Shown here one piece after another: positions 1 through 9,886 of a stretch of DNA of 64,000 nt. The notes beneath the pieces were generated by a model. It made no database searches. It was given only the letters and a program-made list of their open reading frames with translations, and was not told where the DNA came from. The stretch comes from Acinetobacter terrestris. GTDB lineage: Bacteria > Pseudomonadota > Gammaproteobacteria > Pseudomonadales > Moraxellaceae. Position numbers and translations under genes: made by a program. Location: contig NZ_SJNZ01000015.1 of assembly GCF_004331155.1 (NCBI RefSeq), positions 1 through 64,000 on the forward strand, written 5' to 3'. The first letter of the stretch is position 1. Every line of letters starts with the position of its first letter.

Positions 1-180
1 TTCTGGGGCATACTCAAGAATGAATTAGTGCATCATTGCAACTATAAAACCAGAGATGAAGCTAAAGCAGATATTACAAAATACATTGTGTTATTTTATA
101 ATCAGCGAAGAATTCAAAAGAGTTTGGATTTTAAAACGCCAAATCAAATAGCAGAGAACTTTTATCGGTTAGCTGCCTAG
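1..180 (+). CDS. IS3-family transposase OrfB, C-terminal fragment
   Basis: Frame 1 is open from the first base to a TAG at 178-180 and encodes the last 59 residues of an IS3-family DDE integrase. It starts FWGILKNEL, the stretch that directly follows the catalytic glutamate in this family, and ends with ENFYRLAA. Only the extreme C-terminus is present because the window cuts the gene, so whether the whole element is intact cannot be judged. Its sequence differs clearly from the second IS3-type element at 24748-25993, so these are two different insertion sequences. Confidence 0.85.
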   Translation, partial: FWGILKNELVHHCNYKTRDEAKADITKYIVLFYNQRRIQKSLDFKTPNQIAENFYRLAA

Positions 181-595
181 CATATCCCAAGTGAAAGTCT
201 CCTGCTAATTCAGCACATATCAAAGATATTAAAGCTTCAAAAAGTTGAAAACCTCTTACACACCAGATTTATAAGAAGCAAGCCTATTCTAATCGGTCAT
301 CTAGGCGGGTTATATCCCCAATAATAGGTATTTAATAAGCTAAAATTAAAATACAGTTCATATACCTAGATAAAGGCCATGCAATAAAAGTCCTAATTAA
401 AAAATAGCTTAAAGATGCATAACAGCGAGATCATCCTAAAATTAAGTTTTTTAATTGTTTATTATTCTCTAAATACTTCAGTTTAGTTTAATTGTATAAA
501 TTCCCTAGTTCTTGGGATAGTACTTTTATGCGTTGTATAGCAAAGTAACTCAATAAAATGAAAACCAGTGTGAGCATAGACTAGTGGGTGAACTG
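181..595. other. AT-rich intergenic region with probable IS right end
   Basis: No gene is seen in these 415 bases. The transposase stop is followed by sequence ending in a CA dinucleotide near 217 (reverse complement begins TGTGCTGAATTAGCAGG), which would suit the right terminal repeat of the IS, but the left end lies outside the window so this cannot be confirmed. A nine-codon open frame starts at 558 and stops at the TAG at 582-584, just before the response regulator. I see no clear promoter. Confidence 0.35.
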
Positions 596-1213
596 ATGTT
601 GCCTGTTCCTATCCTGTTGATCACGGATCAACCCACTTTGAATACGCTATTAGAGCGCGTTCTTATTGGCTTAGGTTATCCTGCGAAATTAATTCTTTGC
701 ACTGATCATCTCGCTGAAGCAGAACAACTACTACAGCACCATTTACCCAACCTGATTTTGATCGATTTATCTATTGATGGCATAGCAACGATTTCATTTA
801 TTCAGCAACTTAAAAAAATCCATCCCGATGCAAACGTCATGGTGAGCTTAGCGCAACATCAGACCACTTTACTGTTTGAGGCTATTCAGGCAGGCGCACA
901 GGGTTATATTTTTTATCAACATACTGAAGCAGAAATGGTGAATAATATTAAAAGTATTCTGCGCGGCGGAGCACCCATCCATCATGTTTTGGCACAGTAT
1001 ATTTTGTCGCATCAGATTGAATCTAAACAAGCCATATCCACCACTCAACTCAAGCAGTTCCTACATTTAAATGCCATTGAATATGAGATTTTAAATTTGG
1101 TGTCAACAGGTCTTCACCTGCAGCAAGTTGCAGAACAGACTTCGGCTTCTCTTTATAAAATTGAAGGTACTATTAAAAGCACTTATCGAAAAATTGCCGA
1201 CTTAAAAAGTTAG
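596..1213 (+). CDS. atypical NarL/LuxR-type response regulator
   Basis: A 205-residue protein with an N-terminal CheY-like receiver (about 1-120) and a C-terminal LuxR-type helix-turn-helix (about 145-205). The receiver keeps the phospho-acceptor aspartate (D57 in LILID) and the serine switch residue (VMVS), but the lysine expected in the GxxGYxxK loop is replaced by tyrosine (GYIFY). The acidic pocket near the N-terminus is also reduced to one aspartate. The HTH is recognisable (EYEIL, then GTIKSTYRKI) but loses the usual histidine. No sensor kinase is adjacent. ATG 596 has a weak GGG seven bases upstream; a GTG at 584 would add four residues. It may be a phosphorylation-independent orphan regulator; the target is unknown. 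Confidence 0.7.
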   Translation: MLPVPILLITDQPTLNTLLERVLIGLGYPAKLILCTDHLAEAEQLLQHHLPNLILIDLSIDGIATISFIQQLKKIHPDANVMVSLAQHQTTLLFEAIQAGAQGYIFYQHTEAEMVNNIKSILRGGAPIHHVLAQYILSHQIESKQAISTTQLKQFLHLNAIEYEILNLVSTGLHLQQVAEQTSASLYKIEGTIKSTYRKIADLKS

Positions 1214-1245
1214 AACTCTATATTTTTAATATTTTTCTCGCATAA

Positions 1246-1275
1246 AAATAAAGGAGCTTAGAGGCTCCTTTATTT
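1246..1275. terminator. bidirectional terminator between regulator and ppk1
   Basis: A perfect 12-bp inverted repeat (AAATAAAGGAGC / GCTCCTTTATTT) with a six-base loop lies between two convergent genes. The flanking A and T runs allow termination in both directions. Confidence 0.85.
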
Positions 1276-1296
1276 CTTGATCAACACTTAAATGAA

Positions 1297-3378
1297 TTAT
1301 TTAATCGCATCTAATAATATTCTTTGTGCATTATGGGCTGCTTGTCCATCTGCCACCTGTGCACGAAGCCAGGTTCCATCCCCTTGTAAAAACCACGCTT
1401 GCTGATTGTCTTTCAAATAAGTCAGTAGGCCTTGCTGATAAATACGTTTTTTCAGTGCCGGATCTTCAACAGGAAAACAGGCTTCAACACGGTTAAATAA
1501 ATTACGATCCATCCAGTCCGCACTTGAACAGTAAATTCGAGCATTGCCATTATTGCCAAAGTAATACACACGGGTATGTTCCAGGAAACGCCCCACAATT
1601 GAACGCACACGAATATTTTCTGAAAGCCCCGGTAAACCAGGACGCAAACAGCAAATGGAACGAATAATCAAATCAATTTTGACACCAGCTTGCGAAGCTT
1701 CATATAACTTGTTAATCAGCTGCATTTCAGTCAATGCATTTACTTTGACAATGATTTGCGCCGGCTTGCCTGCTTTGGCATTGGCAATTTCTTCATCAAT
1801 GAAATTGATCAGTTGAGCATGCAAGGTAAAGGGTGCGTGTAGAAGTTTCTTCAGCTTGGCCATTTTGCCCATGCCGGTCAATTCCTGGAAAATGCGGTGC
1901 ACGTCCTCACACAGTTCCTTGTCTGTGGTCAGCAAGCCATAATCGGTATAAATACGGGCATTGCCTGCATGATAGTTACCGGTACCTAAATGCACATAAC
2001 GCACCAGTTTGTTATTTTCACGGCGCACCACCAAAATCATTTTGGCGTGGGTTTTATAGCCCACAATACCGTATACCACCACAGCACCGGCTTCCTGAAG
2101 CACATTTGCCACTTCAATATTGGATGCTTCATCGAAACGTGCCCGCAGCTCAATGACTGCGGTGACTTCTTTGCCATTTCGTGCGGCTTCTGCCAATACC
2201 TGAACAATTTCGGAATCTGGCCCACTACGGTACAAGGTTTGCTTGATGGCAAGCACTTGCGGATCACGTGCTGCTTCACGCAATAGATTGATCACGGGTG
2301 CAAAGGATTCGAACGGATGATGTAAAAGAATGTCCTGTTTCTGCATGGCAGAGAAAATATTTTCAGACTTTTTCAATACTTTAGGAATAATTGGCGTATG
2401 GGTATCATAACGTAAATGCGGACGTTTAAAATTCGACAATAACCGCGCAAGGTTGACCGGACCATCCACTTTGTAAAGCTGATCTTTTTCCAGATCAAAT
2501 TCTTCAAGCAAATATTCATAAATATTTTCAGGGCAATTTTGCGTCACTTCCAAACGTACTGCACGGCCAAAACGGCGCGAATTCAACTCCCCTTTTAAGG
2601 CTTTGGCCAAATCTTCGACATCTTCATTTAAAGCCAGATCTGCATTTCGGGTCACTCGGAACTGATAACAGCCGGTGGCGGTCATGCCGGGGAATAAATC
2701 TGAAACATGCTCATGAATAATGGCAGACAACATTACATGATGCTCTTTACCGTCAGTCAATTCATCCGGTAAACGCACTACACGTGGCAGTGAACGCGGT
2801 GCCGGCACAACCGCCAAATCAATTTGACGACCAAAGGCATCTTTACCTTCTAGCGTCACAATAAAGTTTAAGCTTTTGTTGACCAAACGCGGAAATGGAT
2901 GAGCCGGATCCAGGCTAATCGGAGTCAGTACCGGCGCCACTTGCTCCTGGAAATACTTCTTAACCCAGGCAGATTGAGCAGGCGTGAGTTCTCCACGGCG
3001 TAAAAAACAGATATCTTCTTCACGCAGTTTTGGCAGAATTTCTTCATTTAAAATACGGTACTGGCGTTCGATGGCATCATGCGCCCTTTTAGAAATAATC
3101 TCTAAAACCTGTTTGGGGGTTAAACCATCCGGACTATGACTTTCATTGCCTAAATCGAGCTGTTCCATCAGTCCCGCAAATCGGATTTCAAAAAACTCGT
3201 CCAGATTACGTGAAAAAATAAGCAAAAAATTCATCCGTTCAAGTAAAGGATGCAGTGGGTCAACCGCCTGTTCTAATACACGAAGATGAAAATCTAAAAT
3301 AGAAAGTTCACGATTAATGTAGCGATCGTTATATGTATATTCTGTTTGTGTAGGAGATAAGCCTGCTGCAGTATTCAT
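1297..3378 (-). CDS. ppk1: polyphosphate kinase 1
   Basis: Catalyses reversible transfer of the gamma phosphate of ATP to inorganic polyphosphate. The 693 residues match the family length (E. coli about 688). The N-terminal domain starts [16 protein letters not shown]. The two catalytic-site histidines of the PLD-like C-terminal domains are visible: H444 in GYKTHAKM (the autophosphorylated residue in the family) and H601 in [11 protein letters not shown]. The gene is monocistronic between two terminators. No ppx exopolyphosphatase is in the window. The ATG at 3378 precedes the conserved N-terminal helix by a normal distance. Confidence 0.97.
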   Translation of the reverse strand: MNTAAGLSPTQTEYTYNDRYINRELSILDFHLRVLEQAVDPLHPLLERMNFLLIFSRNLDEFFEIRFAGLMEQLDLGNESHSPDGLTPKQVLEIISKRAHDAIERQYRILNEEILPKLREEDICFLRRGELTPAQSAWVKKYFQEQVAPVLTPISLDPAHPFPRLVNKSLNFIVTLEGKDAFGRQIDLAVVPAPRSLPRVVRLPDELTDGKEHHVMLSAIIHEHVSDLFPGMTATGCYQFRVTRNADLALNEDVEDLAKALKGELNSRRFGRAVRLEVTQNCPENIYEYLLEEFDLEKDQLYKVDGPVNLARLLSNFKRPHLRYDTHTPIIPKVLKKSENIFSAMQKQDILLHHPFESFAPVINLLREAARDPQVLAIKQTLYRSGPDSEIVQVLAEAARNGKEVTAVIELRARFDEASNIEVANVLQEAGAVVVYGIVGYKTHAKMILVVRRENNKLVRYVHLGTGNYHAGNARIYTDYGLLTTDKELCEDVHRIFQELTGMGKMAKLKKLLHAPFTLHAQLINFIDEEIANAKAGKPAQIIVKVNALTEMQLINKLYEASQAGVKIDLIIRSICCLRPGLPGLSENIRVRSIVGRFLEHTRVYYFGNNGNARIYCSSADWMDRNLFNRVEACFPVEDPALKKRIYQQGLLTYLKDNQQAWFLQGDGTWLRAQVADGQAAHNAQRILLDAIK

Positions 3379-3450
3379 ACCTAACCTTTACTTCTTCGAA
3401 TGTGATCCGTATCTTGATCAGTATGCTTCAAAATTATGACAATTTCATAA

Positions 3451-3480
3451 AAAAAGCCCAAAAAATTTGGGCTTTTTATT
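3451..3480 (-). terminator. terminator downstream of mtgA
   Basis: A 10-bp perfect stem (AAAAAGCCCA / TGGGCTTTTT) with a seven-base A/T loop. It follows the mtgA stop on the minus strand and isolates it from ppk1. Confidence 0.8.
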
Positions 3481-3491
3481 ACACTTTTTCA

Positions 3492-4166
3492 TTAAGGAAT
3501 ATTGCTATAACGCATATATTTCTGAATCATCCGTTTGCGGTATTTTAATTTTCGGTCATCACGATGGTCTTGGTAATATTTTGGATTGGGTAAAATGGCA
3601 GCCAGGAAGGCAGCTTGTTCACGGGTCAAGCTTCTCGCACTTTTGCCAAAATAATGCTGGGTTGCGGCTTCCACGCCATAAATATTGTCACCAAATTCAA
3701 CCGAGTTTAAATACACTTCTAAAATACGTTGTTTGGTCCAGACGCGCTCCATCATCCATGTTGCAACAGCTTCTTGACCTTTACGCAGAAATGAACGCTT
3801 GTTATATAAAAATAGATTTTTGGCCAATTGCTGTGAAATGGTTGAACCGCCTGCAACTACTTTGCCTTTGTCTTTATTACGCTCCAAGGCAAATTGCATG
3901 CCTGCCCAGTCAAAGCCATGATGCTGGAGAAACTTACCGTCTTCTGCAGCAACGACTGCATTTTTAAGGTAGTCACTGATTTGATCGTAATCACGCCATT
4001 GATGTTTGATTGGCTTAGAGGGTTCAGACCAATAATCCAGACGCATCATCATGGTGGTGTCAACCGGATGGGTGCGCCACCACACCAGACTTGCAAAAAT
4101 CCAAAGCTGTATCAAAAGTACCAAACTGACAAGTATTAACAAACTACGAACAATAAAAGCTTTCAT
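3492..4166 (-). CDS. mtgA: monofunctional biosynthetic peptidoglycan transglycosylase
   Basis: A GT51 glycosyltransferase that polymerises lipid II into glycan strands without a transpeptidase domain. The 224 residues start with one membrane anchor (about 5-29). The family motifs are in order: [15 protein letters not shown] with catalytic E75, [12 protein letters not shown] at about 106-117, and [14 protein letters not shown] around residue 130 with the second glutamate, then [10 protein letters not shown]. Nothing is missing. It is divergently transcribed from the rhomboid gene across about 80 bases, so both promoters must lie there. Confidence 0.96.
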   Translation of the reverse strand: MKAFIVRSLLILVSLVLLIQLWIFASLVWWRTHPVDTTMMMRLDYWSEPSKPIKHQWRDYDQISDYLKNAVVAAEDGKFLQHHGFDWAGMQFALERNKDKGKVVAGGSTISQQLAKNLFLYNKRSFLRKGQEAVATWMMERVWTKQRILEVYLNSVEFGDNIYGVEAATQHYFGKSARSLTREQAAFLAAILPNPKYYQDHRDDRKLKYRKRMIQKYMRYSNIP

Positions 4167-4245
4167 GTCAGTGAGTTACTCCAAAATATTTGTTTTTTCG
4201 TGCTAAGCTGATCGCTGAATATAGCAAAGATTATAAAAGAATAGC

Positions 4246-5058
4246 ATGGCTGAACTTTCACCTCCTTCCATTCAAAGTAAACTCGAAGTTCACCTTTGGT
4301 GGCTGACTGCAGTTTTTATTGCCATTAATGTCGGTTTATTTCTCTGGCAAGTGCTCACAGGCGTCAATATTACCAGCCCAAGTCTGGTCGATGCTATTCA
4401 TTGGGGAGCTGATTATGCACCTTTAACCTTTTTAGAGGAACCCACCCGCCTGTTTAGCAGCATGTTTTTTCATTTTGGCTTGATCCATTTAATGTTAAAT
4501 ATGTGGGCGCTCTATATTTTCGGCAGTGTGGCTGAACAGCTTTTTGGCCGATTCTATTATTTGGGTTTGTATATTCTTGCCGGCCTGATGGGAAGTTTGC
4601 TCAGTGGCTTTATCGATATTCAAAATACCGTTCAACTGCTGCAAACTAATGACCCCAAACTTTTCCCGACGGTCAGTGCCGGTGCTTCTGGCGCAGTGAT
4701 GGGTATTGGCGGTGCTTTAACCATCTTGTCTTTATTGCCCATCTTACCGAAGCAGCGCTTTATTCTAGATAAAAAAACCTTGGTCATGGTAATGGGGATT
4801 AACCTGTTTATTGGCTTTACCATGCCGGGAATTAACAATGCAGCCCATATTGGCGGCATGCTGATGGGTGCGGTATTAGCGGCTATTTGGTACATGGGAC
4901 AACGCCTGCATAAACCCAATCTAGGCTTTATGTTAGGTTTGGGTGTGGGCCTAATAGCATGTTATGGTTTTTACGATTACTGCATGCAGCAAGTGCAGCT
5001 CCTTGAACCTGTCTGGCGTCAAATTCTTGCAGCCATGCGTACACAACTGCATTTTTAA
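4246..5058 (+). CDS. rhomboid-family intramembrane serine protease
   Basis: A polytopic membrane protein of 270 residues with the complete rhomboid signature: HLMLNMW (H81 and N85 of the oxyanion region), the nucleophile S148 in GASGAVMG, and H201 in the last core helix (AAHIGG). It should cleave transmembrane segments of client proteins in the inner membrane; the clients are unknown. A loop of about 25 residues (roughly 120-145) separates the core helices before the serine. A second, shorter rhomboid lies at 15146. The ATG at 4246 has no good Shine-Dalgarno sequence, but the following SKLEVHLWWLTAVF fits the family start. Confidence 0.93.
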   Translation: MAELSPPSIQSKLEVHLWWLTAVFIAINVGLFLWQVLTGVNITSPSLVDAIHWGADYAPLTFLEEPTRLFSSMFFHFGLIHLMLNMWALYIFGSVAEQLFGRFYYLGLYILAGLMGSLLSGFIDIQNTVQLLQTNDPKLFPTVSAGASGAVMGIGGALTILSLLPILPKQRFILDKKTLVMVMGINLFIGFTMPGINNAAHIGGMLMGAVLAAIWYMGQRLHKPNLGFMLGLGVGLIACYGFYDYCMQQVQLLEPVWRQILAAMRTQLHF

Positions 5059-5090
5059 TGTTAGTGAATCATTTTCGGGAGATGAATTGA

Positions 5091-7553
5091 CTATTGATTC
5101 ATCTCTCGCAAACTTTGTAATGGCGGAATATTACAGAGATAACTTAAGCGATAACGTCCAATCAGGGCACACATCAAAGTCATTAAAATTGGTAAAATCA
5201 GCCAAATTTCCCCATGCGCCTGAATGGTCAAATTCATTTTATAACTGGCAATCGCACTAATCACTTCTGCAAACAGACATGAAACCACGCCTGCCATGAA
5301 TCCGATAAAACCGATCTCTACACTCATCATCTGTTTTAACTTTTGTTTGGAACTACCAAATGAGCGCAGCAAAGCCACTTCACGTTTGCGTTCATCCATC
5401 AGCAAGTTCAAACAGGCAACTAAAACCAATATACCAGAGACACTGACCAGTAGCGCAAGTATGCTAATAATTTGCACCAGTACATTTACCAGGCGTTTTA
5501 CTTCATCCAGAATCAAGCTGACATCAATAAAAACCGTATTGGAAAATTGCTGAATTACGGAAACCAGTTGCTTTTTATCCTGTTCGGGCACATAAAAACT
5601 ACCTAGATAACTGCCGGCATTTTCATCCATGGTCTTGGGTGCAAAAATAAAGAAAAAATTCGGACTGAAACTTTCCCACTCGACACTGCGCAAGTTAACG
5701 ACTTTGGCTTGAATCAAACCTTCAGGCAGACTAAAAGTAAGCCGATCGCCTATTTTAATCCCCAACTCTTCCGCTGTTTTCACTTCAACCGATACATCAC
5801 CGGCCTGTTGCAAGGCCGCCGTACCCTGCACGATTTTATTGTCAGTAGGATATTCTGCTGTTTGGGTCAAATTGAGTTCACGGCGTAAAGAGTTATTGCT
5901 TTTAAGCAAACTTTGCGAAAAAGGTTGATCATTCTTCGCCACCAATCGCCCACGAATATTGGGATAAAGTGGTGTACTGTGCCAACCCCGTTGCTCAAGC
6001 TGTGCTTTCAATAAAGGCATATCAAATGGCGGCAAACCGTAAACAAATTGATTCGGTGTACCTTGCGGTAATTGTTGCTGCCAACGCTCAAGCAAATCTG
6101 TCCGCAATACTGCCAATACGGTAATTAAACTTAGACCAAGTGCCAAAGCGGTAATTTGAAAGGCGGTTTGATAAGGCGCGCGTATATAAGCGGAAATGGA
6201 CCATTTCAAGCTTTTAATCAGTTTTAAGCAGCCCCAAATCAGCATGTACAGCACAGTACACAAGATGATAATTGCACCGATGACCCAAGCAGTCAGCACT
6301 ATATTTTCAGTCAGGACAATACTAAACAGCACCAGACTGGCTGTCCCCATCAGCAACATCCATAACATCGACTGCACTGATTTTTCTTGCTGGCGAATCA
6401 CCCGAATAGGCGGTGTATTGAGTAACTGCCATAGACTTGGCACGATAAATCCGAGTAACACCACTGCACTGGTCAGCATCGCAATCGGTAAGGGTCCAAG
6501 TAACATATCCAATGCAGAAAATTCAATTTGCAGATGTGGAATCAGTTGCAGCATCAGTTGCAACAAACCATAGCCAAGCGCGACTCCTGCCAGACTGCCA
6601 ATCGCCATTGCGGCAATTAATACCACGCCCAATAACGCCAGATATGCACTCAGAATTTGTTTTTTAGTCGCCCCGATACAACGCATCAGTGCAATACTAT
6701 CCTGATTTTGTTGCACATAACGCTGACTGGTTAAGGCAATTGCAATACCACACAGCAAAATGGTCAAAATATTGGTGAGTTGCAGGAAGGTATCTAAATT
6801 TGCAATCGGCTTCATTAAACGGGTATTGCCTTCGCTGGCATTACGCAGTTTTAGGCCAGTTTGTTCATTCTGTATTTTGCTTTGCGCAGATTTATGCAGC
6901 TGATTAAAATCTTGTTCAAACTGTTTGGTCTGTTGGGCAGGCCCTGCCATCAATAAACGGTATTCCACCCGACTGCCAATTTGAATGGCGTTAGTTCGGG
7001 CAATATCGGCTTGGGAAATAATCACCGTAGGTGAAAAACCGGAAAAGCCCAATTCCTGATTGGAATCATGTTCAATTTTAGCGCTGACTTTAAATGTCCC
7101 ATCGGCAATATTGATACTGTCCCCGACTTTGACATGTAACAAATCCATGGCACGTGAACTGAGCCAGACCTCTTCTGTCTGAATTTTTTGTGCCTGTGGT
7201 GCCACCCGAATTTCGCCACGCAAAGGAAAGGCATCATCAATGGCTTTCACATTGACCATCACAAATTGGTCATTAGTATGCGCCATCGAACTGAATGTGG
7301 TGACTTCAGATTGTTTTAGAGATAACTGATCAGCTTTATGTTGCCACTTTTTTTCAAGCGGCTGATTGTCGCTTAAGACCAAATCCGCTGCCAGCATTTC
7401 AGCAGCCTGTAATGCCACGGCATTCTGGATCTGTTCATTGCTAAATTTCAGAGCTGTGGTGGCACTAATGGCCAAAGTCAAAGCAATAATCAGCAAGTAG
7501 ACACCGCTACTTTTAAAACTTTGGGTCAGCAAGGGTCGAAAAAGTGGATTCAT
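5091..7553 (-). CDS. ybbP: ABC transporter permease, YbbP/FtsX type
   Basis: Large MacB/FtsX-type permease of 820 residues paired with the ATPase encoded just upstream. It has an N-terminal membrane helix, a periplasmic domain, a first FtsX block at about 260-400 (ending RVIRQQEKS), further helices, a second periplasmic domain, and a C-terminal FtsX block (about 690-815, with DERKREVALLRSFG). I prefer ATG 7553, one base after the ybbA stop with GAGGG upstream, over a TTG at 7580 that would overlap ybbA by 26 bases. In E. coli the same trio (ybbA, ybbP, tesA) is conserved; the transported substrate is not firmly established, lipids or lipoproteins being the usual guess. Confidence 0.9.
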   Translation of the reverse strand: MNPLFRPLLTQSFKSSGVYLLIIALTLAISATTALKFSNEQIQNAVALQAAEMLAADLVLSDNQPLEKKWQHKADQLSLKQSEVTTFSSMAHTNDQFVMVNVKAIDDAFPLRGEIRVAPQAQKIQTEEVWLSSRAMDLLHVKVGDSINIADGTFKVSAKIEHDSNQELGFSGFSPTVIISQADIARTNAIQIGSRVEYRLLMAGPAQQTKQFEQDFNQLHKSAQSKIQNEQTGLKLRNASEGNTRLMKPIANLDTFLQLTNILTILLCGIAIALTSQRYVQQNQDSIALMRCIGATKKQILSAYLALLGVVLIAAMAIGSLAGVALGYGLLQLMLQLIPHLQIEFSALDMLLGPLPIAMLTSAVVLLGFIVPSLWQLLNTPPIRVIRQQEKSVQSMLWMLLMGTASLVLFSIVLTENIVLTAWVIGAIIILCTVLYMLIWGCLKLIKSLKWSISAYIRAPYQTAFQITALALGLSLITVLAVLRTDLLERWQQQLPQGTPNQFVYGLPPFDMPLLKAQLEQRGWHSTPLYPNIRGRLVAKNDQPFSQSLLKSNNSLRRELNLTQTAEYPTDNKIVQGTAALQQAGDVSVEVKTAEELGIKIGDRLTFSLPEGLIQAKVVNLRSVEWESFSPNFFFIFAPKTMDENAGSYLGSFYVPEQDKKQLVSVIQQFSNTVFIDVSLILDEVKRLVNVLVQIISILALLVSVSGILVLVACLNLLMDERKREVALLRSFGSSKQKLKQMMSVEIGFIGFMAGVVSCLFAEVISAIASYKMNLTIQAHGEIWLILPILMTLMCALIGRYRLSYLCNIPPLQSLREMNQ

Positions 7554-7554
7554 T

Positions 7555-8283
7555 TCAGCCCTCACCGTTACGATGTTCAATCAAGCGACCATCGAGCAAT
7601 TCAAAATGGCGCTGACATTGTTTTGCCAATGCAGGATCATGGGTGACTAAAACTAAAGTCGTCCCAAATTCACGATTCAGCTGAAATAACAGTTGCTCAA
7701 TTTCACTGGCGGTTTGTGTGTCCAGGTTACCTGTAGGCTCATCTGCAAAAATGATTTTCGGATCGCTAATTAAAGCACGTGCAATGGCAACACGTTGCTG
7801 TTCACCGCCGGAAAGCACTTTGGGCGTTTGTGTTGCCTGGCGTTCTAGACCGACTTTCTGAAGTAAAGCCAATGCCTTTTTTCCAGCAGATGCAAAATTA
7901 AAATTCTTTTGTAAGCGCAGCGGCAACATCACATTTTCTAGCGCGGTTAAATGTGGCAACAGCTGGAAAGACTGAAACACAAAGCCGATATATTTTAAGC
8001 GAACCAGTGCGCGCTGTTCTTCATTCAGTTCAGCAATTGATTCACCACAAACCACCAGTTTTCCTGAACTGGCCTGATCCAGGGTCGCCAGAATTCCGAG
8101 CAAGGTCGATTTTCCGGAGCCTGAACGCCCGGTAATGGCCACCTGTTCACCTGCCAAAATATCCAGACTGAAATTTTCGAAAATAATAAATTCCTTTTGA
8201 GGAAGTTTTATCTTTTGTGTCAGTTGCTGTGCAGAAATTATTGCTTGTGGCATGATGGAATGGTCGCTCGTCACTTGGATCAT
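7555..8283 (-). CDS. ybbA: ABC transporter ATP-binding protein YbbA
   Basis: A 242-residue LolD/MacB-class ATPase. Walker A is GRSGSGKST, the Q-loop lies in [18 protein letters not shown], the signature is [15 protein letters not shown], and Walker B is [10 protein letters not shown] followed by the D-loop and the H-loop in LVTHD. It is the first gene of a two-gene operon with ybbP. ATG 8283 has AGGG five bases upstream, better than the internal ATG at 8253. The start lies only 11 bases from that of the divergent tesA, so the two 5' regions must overlap. Confidence 0.93.
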   Translation of the reverse strand: MIQVTSDHSIMPQAIISAQQLTQKIKLPQKEFIIFENFSLDILAGEQVAITGRSGSGKSTLLGILATLDQASSGKLVVCGESIAELNEEQRALVRLKYIGFVFQSFQLLPHLTALENVMLPLRLQKNFNFASAGKKALALLQKVGLERQATQTPKVLSGGEQQRVAIARALISDPKIIFADEPTGNLDTQTASEIEQLLFQLNREFGTTLVLVTHDPALAKQCQRHFELLDGRLIEHRNGEG

Positions 8284-8294
8284 AAAATCCCTAT

Positions 8295-8924
8295 ATGCAA
8301 AATCGCAATCTAAAAATTCGTGTATTTGCTTGCCTGGCGATGTTCAGCCTGTGTCTTGCTCCAGTCGTGGTGTCTGCTAAAACCATTATGATTCTGGGTG
8401 ACAGTATTAGCGCAGGCTATGGAATGCAGGCACAGCAAGGTTGGGTGTATTTACTACAAAAACGTCTAGAGCAACAGTATCCGAAACAGCATAAAGTGGT
8501 CAATGCCAGTGTCAGTGGTGAAACCACTAGCGGTGCTTTGGCGCGGTTGCCTAAATTATTGCAAATCCATAAACCGAATATTGTGGTGATTGAGTTAGGG
8601 GGAAATGATGGTTTACGTGGTCAATCCCCGTTATTGATCCAAAAAAACTTAGCTCATCTAATTCAACAAAGTCAAAAAGCTAAAGCCACAGTGATTGTTT
8701 TGGGAATGAAAATTCCACCGAATTACGGTACAGCCTATAGCAAGGCCTTTGAAAAAAATTACCAGATTGTCAGTCAACAGTACAAAGTCAAATTAATGCC
8801 TTTCTTTTTGGAAGGCGTTGCAGGTAAGAAAGACTTGATGCAGCGGGATTTAGTTCATCCGAATGCCAGTGCGCAAAGTATTTTACTGAACAATGCTTAT
8901 CCTTATATAAAAGGCGCTTTATAA
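8295..8924 (+). CDS. tesA: SGNH arylesterase / lysophospholipase TesA
   Basis: Periplasmic multifunctional esterase, thioesterase I and lysophospholipase L1. The 209 residues begin with a signal peptide (charged start, hydrophobic core about 10-25, cleavage probably near VSA at 26-28). SGNH blocks are all present: block I GDSISAGYG with S37, block II glycine in ASVSGETTSG, block III GGNDGL, and block V DLVHPNA supplying the aspartate and histidine. Divergent from ybbA as in many gammaproteobacteria. The stop codon lies inside the downstream terminator hairpin. Confidence 0.95.
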   Translation: MQNRNLKIRVFACLAMFSLCLAPVVVSAKTIMILGDSISAGYGMQAQQGWVYLLQKRLEQQYPKQHKVVNASVSGETTSGALARLPKLLQIHKPNIVVIELGGNDGLRGQSPLLIQKNLAHLIQQSQKAKATVIVLGMKIPPNYGTAYSKAFEKNYQIVSQQYKVKLMPFFLEGVAGKKDLMQRDLVHPNASAQSILLNNAYPYIKGAL

Positions 8925-8936
8925 AGCGCCTTTTAT
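8907..8936. terminator. bidirectional terminator overlapping the tesA stop
   Basis: A perfect 14-bp stem (ATAAAAGGCGCTTT and its complement) with a two-base gap. The TAA of tesA at 8922-8924 sits in the hairpin. It can serve tesA and the convergent carbonic anhydrase gene. Confidence 0.85.
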
Positions 8937-8959
8937 TCAGTGTGAAGCTTGATTTAATT

Positions 8960-9574
8960 TTAAAAATCAAAAAACAAAACTTCACCTGTTTCTAGAGAGT
9001 ATTCTGCACCGACAACTTTCAACTGACCTTTGGCAATCAGGCATTCTAAAACTGCAGAACCATGACGCAGCTGATTTACAGAAGCAAAGACATTCGAACG
9101 AACTGCATGTTTAGACAGTTTAGATAAATCGTTTTTTAGTTCAGTTTGCATCAATGTTTCAACCGATGGTCGAACACGGTTGACAATAGACATCAGGTTT
9201 AATGAAGGTGGATGATCTGGATTCATTAAGGTATCAATGGTCGCTTGAATAGCGCCACAATGACTATGTCCCAATACCACCACAACCGCGCAATCATAAC
9301 GTTCTGCAGCAAACTCCACACTGCCGACCTGTGAAGGTGCGACGACATTCCCTGCAACACGAATAACGAATAAATCGCCTAAACCCTGGTCAAATACCAT
9401 TTCAGCAGGAACACGAGAATCTGAACAACCCAAGACGATGGCAAAGGGGTTTTGATTTCCTGCCATTTCTGCCCTTTGCTGATGTGAAAGTTGTTTGGGG
9501 TGTGTCGTTTCCCCCGATACAAAACGCTGGTTCCCTTTTTTTAAACGATCTAAAGCTTCTTCTGCTGTTAGCAT
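8960..9574 (-). CDS. can: beta-class carbonic anhydrase
   Basis: Interconverts CO2 and bicarbonate using an active-site zinc. The 204-residue protein shows the beta-class ligands: C50 with D52 and R54 in GCSDSRVPAE, then H103 and C106 in GHSHCGAI. Length and motifs are complete, with no signal peptide, so a cytoplasmic enzyme supplying bicarbonate for carboxylases is likely. The ATG at 9574 has a GGAAGA Shine-Dalgarno six bases upstream. Monocistronic, convergent with tesA. Confidence 0.95.
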   Translation of the reverse strand: MLTAEEALDRLKKGNQRFVSGETTHPKQLSHQQRAEMAGNQNPFAIVLGCSDSRVPAEMVFDQGLGDLFVIRVAGNVVAPSQVGSVEFAAERYDCAVVVVLGHSHCGAIQATIDTLMNPDHPPSLNLMSIVNRVRPSVETLMQTELKNDLSKLSKHAVRSNVFASVNQLRHGSAVLECLIAKGQLKVVGAEYSLETGEVLFFDF

Positions 9575-9886
9575 GCTGGTCTTCCAAGGTTTTAAGTTAC
9601 AATATTTTAATGCGATGCAATTGGAAAGTCACTTGCAAAAAAGTATAGCTGTTGATTTTATAACTAAGGTTACAAAATATTTTATTTAGCTCATAAACTT
9701 GCCCCCTATCACACTTTTAAAGTGACATGTAACGCAATTCAAAAAACTATTCAGTGACAATTATTTAATAATAATTACAATATACTACAGACATTTTTAA
9801 AAAAATAAAATGTAGTCAAAATCAGATGATTTTTATAGGATTACTTCTAAAGAATTATCGTCATGAATACATTAGGATGATGATCA
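9575..9886. other. divergent intergenic region
   Basis: These 312 AT-rich bases separate the divergent carbonic anhydrase and hydrolase genes and must hold both promoters. A short imperfect palindrome (CACTTTTAAAGTG, about 9712-9724) lies near the middle. I see no RNA gene and no convincing reading frame. Confidence 0.5.

Noticed and set aside
3467..3967. 166-codon open frame antisense to mtgA
   Set aside because: It lies wholly opposite a gene with complete GT51 motifs, and its protein is cysteine- and histidine-rich noise without domain signals.
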